This document shows, piece by piece, positions 1 to 6,315 of a DNA stretch of 10,399 nt. This DNA comes from an uncultured Bacilli bacterium (lineage in GTDB: Bacteria > Bacillota_I > Bacilli_A > RFN20 > CAG-288): assembly GCA_934700375.1 (NCBI GenBank), contig CAKUXT010000060.1, positions 1 to 10,399 on the forward strand, written 5' to 3'. The number at the start of each line of letters is the position of its first letter. Within the stretch, counting starts at the first letter, position 1. The translations under genes were made by a program, and so were the position numbers. The notes beneath the pieces were generated by a model that saw only the letters and a list, made by a program, of their open reading frames with translations, was not told the origin of the DNA and ran no database searches.

Positions 1-75
1 CGCCGATGGATGGATTCCCTGGAATCCATCCATCATTGCTATTGCTCCTTGGTCCAGTGAGAGGGGTGCACTACA
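1..75 (-). mobile_element. Outward-facing end of an insertion sequence (IS3/IS150-like tip), cut by the window edge
   Basis: Read on the minus strand from 75 leftward, the sequence begins TGTAGTGCACCCC, reaches TGGACC (56-51), then AAGGAG (50-45), and an ATG at 36-34. The tip resembles the IS150-group IS3 ends as I recall them (TGTACTGACCCC..TTGGACA), and the right edge of the window has a matching tip (9 of the first 12 bases). The frame from the ATG stays open to the window edge and begins M-M-D-G-F-Q-G-I-H-P-S-A, presumably the start of the transposase or OrfA. A 14-bp-stem palindrome (5-34) covers this start. The element lies inside another transposase gene. Family assignment is tentative because only 75 bases are visible. 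Confidence 0.5.
5..34. repeat. Long inverted repeat over the predicted transposase start
   Basis: The arms GATGGATGGATTCC (5-18) and GGAATCCATCCATC (21-34) are perfect reverse complements with only CT between them. On the minus strand the palindrome begins at the third base of the predicted ATG (36-34), just downstream of the AAGGAG ribosome binding site. Such a stem could hinder initiation on read-through RNA. The right edge holds a palindrome in the same place with other internal bases. Confidence 0.8.
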
Positions 76-277
76 CAAAGACTTGTTTTTTCTTTTCATG
101 AAATCCCTGTTCATCAATATAGCCAAGAAGCGGGCCGGTCTGTGGCATCGGATACTTTTTTCCGGGCATTCTTTTTGAGGTGACTTGATAAACATTGTAA
201 ATATCACCTGCTTTTTTCAGGCAAGTGCCTTTGGGCCGAAGCTTACGGATGAATTCTGGGTATTCTGTTTTTCTCAT
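71..277 (-). pseudogene. N-terminal fragment of an IS4/IS1634-like transposase, truncated by an IS insertion
   Basis: The frame from ATG 277 runs 68 residues (M-R-K-T-E-Y-P-E-F-I ...) and stops at a TAG (73-71) that lies inside the tip of the left-edge insertion sequence. The pattern RKLRPKGT, then KKAGDIYNVYQVTSK, then GPLLGYIDEQGF, is the N-terminal domain I associate with DDE transposases of the IS1634/IS4-like group, which normally exceed 400 residues; the catalytic DDE part is absent here. The open frame extends upstream to 316, but the homologous part starts at Met 277. No Shine-Dalgarno is visible before either start. The fragment should be inactive. The match is by remembered pattern, not by a search. 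Confidence 0.65.
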
Positions 278-314
278 GCGTATAGTATACAATATATTAT
301 ACAATAATTTCAAC

Positions 315-348
315 AAAAAAAGGAAATGCCTTAATCAACAACATTTCC
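315..348 (-). terminator. Hairpin with T-tract, minus strand, upstream of the broken transposase
   Basis: Read on the minus strand, GGAAATG (348-342), a 13-nt loop and CATTTCC (328-322) are followed directly by seven T (321-315). This is a simple intrinsic terminator shape with a 7-bp stem. It sits upstream of the transposase fragment, so it may be an IS-borne barrier to transcription entering from outside, or a relic terminator of a lost gene. Confidence 0.5.
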
Positions 349-406
349 CCTTTCTTGCGATTGCCTTAGAAAAGAAACGATTATGAGAAAAAAATAACAT
401 GCAATA

Positions 407-461
407 TTTCATTGTCGAAAATGTTTAATCTATAATATTCCAAGCCGTTTAATAAGGAGGG
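407..461 (+). promoter_or_regulatory. Probable promoter and ribosome binding site of the ABC transporter gene
   Basis: A perfect TATAAT lies at 431-436 and a weak -35 candidate (TTCATT, 408-413) stands 17 bp upstream. AAGGAGGG at 454-461 lies 9 nt before the ATG at 471 and fixes that start. The -10 and the ribosome binding site are clear; the -35 is poor. Confidence 0.5.
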
Positions 462-470
462 AGAAAGACC

Positions 471-3188
471 ATGCTAAGATTAGAACACATCATCAAAAAC
501 TATGAGATGAAAGGGGCAGAAGTCAAAGCCTTGAAAGATGTCTCTATCTGTTTCAGAAAGAATGAGTTCGTCTCTATTTTAGGTCCCTCCGGCTGTGGAA
601 AAACAACACTTCTCAATATTTTAGGAGGACTGGATCACTACACTTCCGGAAATTTGATCATCGACGGAAAATCAACAGTCAATTTCAATGACAGAGACTG
701 GGATATCTATCGAAATCACCGCATCGGTTTCATCTTCCAAAGCTATAACCTGATCCCACAGGAAAACATCCTTGAAAATGTCGAACTCGCTTTGACTATC
801 AGCGGTGTATCCAAAGAAGAAAGAGAAGAACGTGCAAAAAGAGCACTCGATAGAGTCGGACTGAAAGATCTGTATAAGAAAAAACCGAATCAATTATCAG
901 GCGGACAATGTCAGAGAGTCGCTATTGCAAGAGCTCTTGTCAATGAACCTGAGATTCTTTTAGCCGATGAGCCGACCGGCGCCTTGGATTCCAAGACCTC
1001 TGTTCAGATCATGGATCTGATCAAGGAGATTTCAAAAGAGCGCCTTGCCATCATGGTCACCCACAATCCAGAACTCGCAAAAGAATATTCGACAAGAATT
1101 GTCTCGTTATTGGATGGCAATGTAGTCGATGATACCAATCCATACGGCGAAGATGAGGAAATGAAGGAAAGAGAGAACAAACCCGTCTATGAGGTAAAAG
1201 AAAAAGCGAAGATGAGCTGGCTTACTGCTTTTACCCTCTCTGCAAAGAATCTCTGGGTAAAAGCTAAAAGAACAGCGATGATCATCATCGCTGCCTCTAT
1301 TGGCATCATCGGTGTTTCCGCTGTCTTATCCGTCTCCGGCGGTGTCACCGGATATATTGACTCGATGCAGGATGAGATGCTCTCTGGAAACCCCGTGACA
1401 GTCCAGAAAGAAGGATACGACATCAGCAAAATGATGAACACAGCAAATACCGGAACAAAGTCCGATATTGTGAAAGGCGGAACAAAAGACGGCTATGTCG
1501 ATGTCGACTTTATGATCGAATCCTTGATCAATTCCGCAAACCAGATGGGAAACATGATGATCAGCAACAAGATCACTGAAGATTATGTCGACTACATCAA
1601 AGAGATGCCGAAAGAATACTATGAAGATATCGCCTACAATTACGGAATCAATGTCAACAACAACATCTATACAAGCGATGATATCAACGGATATGACAAG
1701 GGGACTGAGTTCTCCTTGTCCGCTATTCTCTCAATTGCATCCAGCATTGTTGAAAAGACTGAATACGCTTCCTATTCCAGCGTCATCTCTTCAATCGGCG
1801 ATTCTTTTTCTCAGTCTCTTTCCAATACCGATTACCTTTTATCGCAATATGATATTGTCGAAGGCAAAGTCGCTCAGGAAGAAGATGAAATCATGCTCGT
1901 TTTAAACAGAAACGAGGATGTGACCGACTTCCTTCTGACACTCTTAGGCTATTACAGCCAGGATGCCTTCATGAATCTCATCTATAAGTTTACAAATGAT
2001 AGCAAATATGATGATAGCAAGTTTGAGCAAAGCAAGCAGATTGCCATCTCCGAACTGATGAACAAAGACTTCTATTATTATCCTAATGATACCATTCTCA
2101 CTGAGAACACAGGCTCAACAAGCAAGAAGACAAGACCGTTCTTGTATTCCTATACAAGAGACTCCTCCTGGGAGAACGGAATAAAATTGAAAGTCGTCGG
2201 TGTCTTAAAACCGAAAGAGGGAAGACAGTACTCATCCTTGAAAACCGGATTCTTCTACACACCGAAGTTCACGGAAAGATATCTCAAAGACAACTATGAT
2301 TCCAAAGTCTCCACTTTCCTTCGCGAATACATGGAAGAGAATCCAAAAGCGGATGGCTATCCTTCCGGCAAATACGAAAAGACACTCTTAGGATTCAAAC
2401 AGACCGTCTATTATGGTATCTACTATACCTATTCCCTTGAATATGAAGGAACACTATATGAAAACAACTATGGATACTTAGGAGAAAGCAACTCCATGGC
2501 TGGTCTTTTAAGCATGTTTTTAGGCTCTTCCTCGTCAGGAGGAATGACTTCCACCACACTGACCGTAAATTCCATCGGCGGAAACAAAATACCATCAAGC
2601 ATCAGTTTCTATCCAAAATCATTTGACGACAAATATCTGGTGACTGATTATCTGGACAGATGGAACTCCGATGAAACATTGACCATCAACGGAAAAGAGG
2701 TGACAAATCAAGACAGAGACGATATCAATTATCAGGACAACCTTCAGGTCGTCATCACGATGATCAACAATATCATCGATATTGTCACAATCGCATTGGT
2801 CTGCTTTACCGCATTGTCTTTGGTTGTCTCCACTGTCATGATCGGCATCATCACTTATGTCTCCGTCATGGAAAGAATCAAAGAAATCGGTATCATCCGT
2901 GCCTTAGGCGGAAGAAAGAAGGATGTCTCTCATCTCTTCAATGCAGAGACACTCATCATCGGATCGTTCTCCGGTATCTTCGGCATTCTCATCACCTACA
3001 TAATACAGATAATCCTGAATGTTGTCATCCATCATAACTATCCGATGATTTCCGCTATTGCAAATCTGTCTCCTCTTTCTGCGATTATCATCATTCTTGT
3101 CTCTATCCTTCTTACCACTATCGCTGGTCTTATTCCTTCTCGCTCTGCAGCCAAAAAAGATCCTGTTGTTGCACTGAGAACCGAATAA
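471..3188 (+). CDS. ABC transporter, ATPase fused to MacB/FtsX-type permease with large extracytoplasmic domain
   Basis: This 905-residue protein joins an ATPase and a permease in one chain and should act as a homodimer in the cytoplasmic membrane. ATPase domain, about 1-225: Walker A GPSGCGKT 38-45, Q-loop Q90, signature LSGGQ 142-146, Walker B ILLADEP 162-168, H-loop H198. After a charged linker comes membrane segment 1 (about 268-290), roughly 470 extracytoplasmic residues rich in Tyr, Ser and Asn, then three segments (about 768-796, 824-853, 867-892). The motif ERIKEIGIIRALGG (801-814) and the end P-S-R-S-A-A-K-K-D-P-V-V-A-L-R are hallmarks of FtsX/MacB permeases. Family members handle peptides, lipoproteins or envelope signalling rather than small nutrients; the substrate here is unknown. 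The extracytoplasmic part is about twice that of a typical MacB. A serpin-like lipoprotein gene follows on the same strand. Family is certain, function is not. Confidence 0.93.
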   Translation: MLRLEHIIKNYEMKGAEVKALKDVSICFRKNEFVSILGPSGCGKTTLLNILGGLDHYTSGNLIIDGKSTVNFNDRDWDIYRNHRIGFIFQSYNLIPQENILENVELALTISGVSKEEREERAKRALDRVGLKDLYKKKPNQLSGGQCQRVAIARALVNEPEILLADEPTGALDSKTSVQIMDLIKEISKERLAIMVTHNPELAKEYSTRIVSLLDGNVVDDTNPYGEDEEMKERENKPVYEVKEKAKMSWLTAFTLSAKNLWVKAKRTAMIIIAASIGIIGVSAVLSVSGGVTGYIDSMQDEMLSGNPVTVQKEGYDISKMMNTANTGTKSDIVKGGTKDGYVDVDFMIESLINSANQMGNMMISNKITEDYVDYIKEMPKEYYEDIAYNYGINVNNNIYTSDDINGYDKGTEFSLSAILSIASSIVEKTEYASYSSVISSIGDSFSQSLSNTDYLLSQYDIVEGKVAQEEDEIMLVLNRNEDVTDFLLTLLGYYSQDAFMNLIYKFTNDSKYDDSKFEQSKQIAISELMNKDFYYYPNDTILTENTGSTSKKTRPFLYSYTRDSSWENGIKLKVVGVLKPKEGRQYSSLKTGFFYTPKFTERYLKDNYDSKVSTFLREYMEENPKADGYPSGKYEKTLLGFKQTVYYGIYYTYSLEYEGTLYENNYGYLGESNSMAGLLSMFLGSSSSGGMTSTTLTVNSIGGNKIPSSISFYPKSFDDKYLVTDYLDRWNSDETLTINGKEVTNQDRDDINYQDNLQVVITMINNIIDIVTIALVCFTALSLVVSTVMIGIITYVSVMERIKEIGIIRALGGRKKDVSHLFNAETLIIGSFSGIFGILITYIIQIILNVVIHHNYPMISAIANLSPLSAIIIILVSILLTTIAGLIPSRSAAKKDPVVALRTE

Positions 3189-3198
3189 CATAAGAAAA

Positions 3199-3246
3199 GA
3201 CAAGTCGTCGAGTTTGTCATTGACAATTTTTAAAAATTGTCGACAA
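3199..3246. promoter_or_regulatory. Tandem GACAA-N10-TTGTC dyads (candidate operator)
   Basis: Two 20-bp boxes, GACAA-N10-TTGTC, occupy 3199-3218 and 3222-3241 with 3 bp between them (period 23 bp), and a fifth half-site GACAA follows at 3242-3246. The second box is a perfect palindrome along its full 20 bp, with T5A5 in the middle. A consensus -35 (TTGACA, 3220-3225) is embedded, with a weak GACAAT -10 16 bp on (3242-3247). The layout suggests a repressor or activator site for the lipoprotein gene at 3333. TTGTC-ATT-GACAA followed by TTTTT (3214-3231) could instead act as a weak terminator for the transporter gene. The regulator is unknown. Confidence 0.5.
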
Positions 3247-3304
3247 TTTCGGCATTAAAGAAGAAACATTTGATTTTTTTGTGAGATATTCATACGATTT
3301 CAAA

Positions 3305-3322
3305 TATTATATAGGTAAGGAG
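3305..3322 (+). promoter_or_regulatory. Possible -10 element and ribosome binding site of the serpin-like gene
   Basis: TATTAT at 3305-3310 could be a -10, but no good -35 stands at the usual distance. AAGGAG at 3317-3322 lies 10 nt before the ATG at 3333 and supports that start, placing Lys-2, His-3 and Arg-4 ahead of the hydrophobic signal. Confidence 0.35.
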
Positions 3323-3332
3323 ATAAAACGGA

Positions 3333-4286
3333 ATGAAACACAGATATTCGTATTTATTGCTCTTATCCCTTCTCTTTTCCTGCTCAGGAAAACCAGCAGA
3401 ATTCAAAGATCAAAGAAAGGCGCTTTCCAGTCTTCCTAAAATCGATGAAACATTGACTCAGGAATTAAAAAGCAAATGCTTAGAAAACGTCTTCAGCAAA
3501 GATAACGGATTATATTCGCCTATCGGTTCTAAACTGATCGACCAATACTCAAAAGATGATGACGGCTTCCAAACGCTGTATGCATTGATGAATGTAGAGA
3601 TGGAACATCTATTGTTGAAAGACACTTTCGCAACAGCCGCTACAAAAGGAAACACTGACGACGGAAAATTCAGAGACAGCGTTGCCACATTCGAAGGAAC
3701 AAAAGATGAACTGAACAAAGCCATCAGAGACTATTTCAAAGTCACTATGGATACCATCTATGATCCTGGTCTCTATTATTTTTCCTATTTCGAATTGAAA
3801 GATGCCTTCCCTGAGGCATGCAGCGAAAAGAAAGGACTCTCCTTCAACGGAAAGGGTTCTTATGATTATGTCTCCTATTATGATCAGGGAAAGTATTATG
3901 AAGACGATGATTTCGCAATGGCTGAGCTTTCTCTTTCAAAGACAACTTTCCGTGTATTGATGTCCAAAGAAGGAAAGACGATCGAATCAAGTAAGATATT
4001 CACACAGAAAATGGAATCTGGTCTCATCGATGTCAGAATTCCAAAATTCGAAATCGACAGCGACGCCTCAAAGCTTCTCCAGAACGGAAACGCTGAAAGA
4101 CAGATCAATAAATTCAGATTCGATAAGGAAGGCGTCTATGGTACATCGTTCACGTATAGCGGTCCGACTTCAACAGTAAAACCTCCTAAAATCGCATTTG
4201 ATTTCACCTTTGACAAAACATTCCTCTTCGCATCGATGTCAGAAGACATTCCTCTTTTCTACGGACAGGTTGCCAGCCTAAAATAG
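3333..4286 (+). CDS. Serpin-like surface lipoprotein, short and divergent
   Basis: The 317 residues start with a lipoprotein signal: positive H-R, hydrophobic 7-15, lipobox L-F-S-C with Cys17 as the lipidated residue, so the protein should be anchored outside the membrane. The rest follows the serpin fold by eye: LYSPIGSKLI (60-69) resembles the N-terminal SPLSI motif; from about 150 to 216 the order of motifs F-E-L-K-D-A-F, S-F-N-G, V-S-Y-Y-D-Q, Y-Y-E-D-D-D-F and V-L-M-S-K-E-G-K-T matches the serpin core; RIPKFEI (235-241) matches LPKFKIE; FDKTFLF..IPLFYGQV (293-313) matches the C-terminal FNKPFVF..PLFMGKV. A candidate reactive loop follows KEG (265-267), with P1 near Thr281 by counting. Serpins inhibit serine or cysteine proteases by loop insertion. 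This one is shorter than the usual 370-400 residues and its hinge is non-canonical, so inhibition is uncertain. Target unknown. Confidence 0.75.
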   Translation: MKHRYSYLLLLSLLFSCSGKPAEFKDQRKALSSLPKIDETLTQELKSKCLENVFSKDNGLYSPIGSKLIDQYSKDDDGFQTLYALMNVEMEHLLLKDTFATAATKGNTDDGKFRDSVATFEGTKDELNKAIRDYFKVTMDTIYDPGLYYFSYFELKDAFPEACSEKKGLSFNGKGSYDYVSYYDQGKYYEDDDFAMAELSLSKTTFRVLMSKEGKTIESSKIFTQKMESGLIDVRIPKFEIDSDASKLLQNGNAERQINKFRFDKEGVYGTSFTYSGPTSTVKPPKIAFDFTFDKTFLFASMSEDIPLFYGQVASLK

Positions 4287-4290
4287 GCTG
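4274..4290 (+). other. Small hairpin over the stop codon of the serpin-like gene
   Basis: CAGCCTA-AAA-TAGGCTG has a perfect 7-bp stem and spans the TAG stop (4284-4286). No T-tract follows, so it is more likely an RNA 3'-end stabiliser or chance than the terminator itself, which lies just downstream. Confidence 0.4.
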
Positions 4291-4323
4291 AATACCAAAG
4301 TCATTTTGCTTTAATAAATTCAT

Positions 4324-4361
4324 AAAAAAGTTGCGACTTCATCAGCGCCGTAACTTTTTTT
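4324..4361. terminator. Bidirectional terminator between convergent serpin-like gene and typA
   Basis: AAAAAAGTTGCG (4324-4335) pairs with CGTAACTTTTTT (4349-4360) in a 12-bp stem with one G-U wobble and a 13-nt loop. T-tracts result on both strands, seven T on plus and six on minus. It lies 9 nt after the typA stop and 38 nt after the lipoprotein stop, so it can serve both genes. Confidence 0.8.
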
Positions 4362-4369
4362 AATTTCGT

Positions 4370-6205
4370 TTACTTTTCGAATTCTTCCGGATGATGTGCT
4401 TCGTATTTCTTTCTTTCAGCAGTATCCAGAATCTTCTTTCTCATACGGATGGACTTCGGTGTGATCTCGCAGAGCTCATCAGTATTGATATAGTCAAGGC
4501 AGTCTTCCAAAGACATTCTTCTAGGAGACTTGAGAACGACAGTGACATCCTTATTGGCAGAACGCTGGTTTCCTAAGGATTTGGTTCTGACAACATTGAC
4601 AGCCAAATCAGTATTGTATTTGTTCTCACCGACAATCATACCCTCATAGACTTCGACACCAGGACCGATGAACAAGGTTCCGCGGTCTTCAGCGGATTTA
4701 AGAGCGTAGGCTGTGGACTTTCCGTCATCTGTTGCAACAAGAACACCGGCACTTCTCTGACCGATGGCTCTATTGACCTTCGGGCGGAACTCCTTGAAGG
4801 AGTGGTTGATGATACCATATCCCTTTGTCGCGGTCATGAACTGGTTCATGAAGGAGATAAGGCCACGGGAAGGAATGACATAGACAAGTCTTGTTTGACC
4901 GTTTTCGCTGGTCATATTGATGGTCTCAGCAGAACGGTTTCCGACCAACTGCATGACTGCGCCGGCATATTCATCCGGAACATCGATCTGAAGGTCTTCG
5001 TACGGTTCGCATTCAACGCCATCGATCACCTTGATGATGACCTGAGGCTTGGAAACCTGAAGTTCGAATCCTTCTCTTCTCATCGTTTCGATGAGAACGG
5101 AAAGATGAAGTTCGCCACGTCCTGTGACAACGAAGGACTGATCGGTGTGATCGATATCGATCTTCATGGAGACGTCTCTCTGAGATTCCTCATAAAGACG
5201 ATCCTGAATCTTCTGGGCTGTAAGAAGTGTGCCTTCTTTTCCGCTGAACGGAGAAGAGTTGGCAGCAAATGTCATACGCATCGTCGGTTCATCGATACGA
5301 AGGGGAGGAAGAGCTTCTAAGCAATCATTAGGGCAGACAGTCTCACCGACCATGATATCGGGAAGACCGGCAACACCGCAGATATCGCCTGCTTTGACCT
5401 CATCGACATCGATTCTGTCTAAGCCGTGGAAAGCAAAGAGCTTTGCAACCTTGAACTGTGTTGTGGAACCATCAAGACGCATACAGGTGACAGCATCATT
5501 GAGATGGATTGTTCCTCTGTCGACTCTTCCGATACCGATTCTTCCGACATACTTATTGTAGTCAAGAAGGGAAGGCTGGAACTGAAGAGGCTTTGTCTCA
5601 TCAGCGCTAGGAGCAGGAATCGTCTTAAGAATGGTATCAAAGAGAGGATCCATGCCAGGCTTCTGATCTTCGGGCTTATCGGAATAAGAGGAAGTGATAT
5701 TCAAAGCGGAAGTATAGACAACAGGGAAATCGAGCTGAGAATCATCGGCACCCAAATCCATGAAGAGCTCCAAAACAGCATTAAGAGCACGTTCCGGATC
5801 AGCGCCAGGTCTATCGACCTTATTGATGACGACAACTGTCTTAAGATGATAAGAGATAGCTTGCTTGAGAACGAAACGGGTCTGAGGCATCGGTCCATCG
5901 AAAGCATCGATAAGAAGGCAGACACCATCGACCATGTTCATGATTCTCTCGACTTCGCCGGAGAAATCGGCGTGGCCAGGAGTGTCGACGATATTGATCT
6001 TTGTATCTTTGTAATTGATAGCAGTGGTCTTTGCAAGGATTGTGATTCCTCTTTCGTGTTCAAGAGGATTCGAATCCAGGGCGCGTGTCATGACTTTTTC
6101 GTTGTCACGGAAAGTACCGCTTGACTTAAGCAAAGCATCGACAAGTGTGGTTTTGCCGTGATCGACGTGAGCAATGATCGCAACGTTTCTGATTTTATCA
6201 TTCAT
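4370..6205 (-). CDS. typA: Ribosome-associated translational GTPase TypA/BipA
   Basis: A full-length 611-residue TypA (the family is usually 600-615). The GTPase domain shows G1 AHVDHGKT 12-19, switch I RGITI 52-56, G3 DTPGH 74-78, G4 NKVD 128-131 and G5 SAL 166-168. EF-G-like domains II, III and V follow, with the conserved GRGELHLSVLIETMRREGFE stretch and the TypA-specific C-terminal region that contains RSAGVLVATDDGKS. TypA binds the ribosome at the translation-factor site and is linked to 50S subunit assembly and to growth in cold or stress. AAGGAG (6219-6214, minus strand) lies 8 nt before the ATG. The gene lies 110 nt downstream of the ABC-F gene on the same strand, converges on the serpin-like gene, and shows no missing key residue. 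Confidence 0.98.
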   Translation of the reverse strand: MNDKIRNVAIIAHVDHGKTTLVDALLKSSGTFRDNEKVMTRALDSNPLEHERGITILAKTTAINYKDTKINIVDTPGHADFSGEVERIMNMVDGVCLLIDAFDGPMPQTRFVLKQAISYHLKTVVVINKVDRPGADPERALNAVLELFMDLGADDSQLDFPVVYTSALNITSSYSDKPEDQKPGMDPLFDTILKTIPAPSADETKPLQFQPSLLDYNKYVGRIGIGRVDRGTIHLNDAVTCMRLDGSTTQFKVAKLFAFHGLDRIDVDEVKAGDICGVAGLPDIMVGETVCPNDCLEALPPLRIDEPTMRMTFAANSSPFSGKEGTLLTAQKIQDRLYEESQRDVSMKIDIDHTDQSFVVTGRGELHLSVLIETMRREGFELQVSKPQVIIKVIDGVECEPYEDLQIDVPDEYAGAVMQLVGNRSAETINMTSENGQTRLVYVIPSRGLISFMNQFMTATKGYGIINHSFKEFRPKVNRAIGQRSAGVLVATDDGKSTAYALKSAEDRGTLFIGPGVEVYEGMIVGENKYNTDLAVNVVRTKSLGNQRSANKDVTVVLKSPRRMSLEDCLDYINTDELCEITPKSIRMRKKILDTAERKKYEAHHPEEFEK

Positions 6206-6213
6206 AAGCTAAT

Positions 6214-6284
6214 CTCCTTACAACGCAAAAAAGCGTCCTAAAAACAAACTTTTTTATTATATATACTCTTTATTAATAAATAAA
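6214..6284 (-). promoter_or_regulatory. Probable typA promoter and leader with small hairpin beside the ribosome binding site
   Basis: On the minus strand TATAAT (6261-6256) is a perfect -10, while the -35 position (TTTATT, 6284-6279, 17-bp spacer) is weak. The leader contains ACGC-TTTTTT-GCGT (6236-6223), a small stem with a six-U loop, 3 nt ahead of the AAGGAG (6219-6214). No terminator is visible between the ABC-F stop and this site, so typA could also be read from upstream. Confidence 0.45.
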
Positions 6285-6315
6285 TATTTTTTCTCTATTT
6301 TTTCACTGAAAAGGT

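Noticed and set aside
278..316. Upstream 13-codon extension of the truncated transposase
   Set aside because: The family-like sequence begins at the Met at 277; the extension is AT-rich and overlaps the promoter-like TATAAT.
3222..3241. The perfect 20-bp palindrome as a strong terminator of the transporter gene
   Set aside because: As RNA it has no loop, an A/U-rich stem and no T-tract after it; its place in a 23-bp repeat fits an operator better, though weak termination is not excluded.
4802..5320. Plus-strand open frame of 172 codons opposite typA
   Set aside because: Same reason: full overlap with conserved typA codons and no family resemblance.
5426..6124. Long plus-strand open frame (232 codons) opposite typA
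   Set aside because: It is antisense to the certain GTPase gene, has no ribosome binding site and an arbitrary, charged composition typical of a shadow frame.
6301..6315. TTTTCA-C-TGAAAA near the end of the ABC-F gene as a terminator
   Set aside because: The arms are separated by one base only, so it cannot fold as a hairpin with a stable loop.
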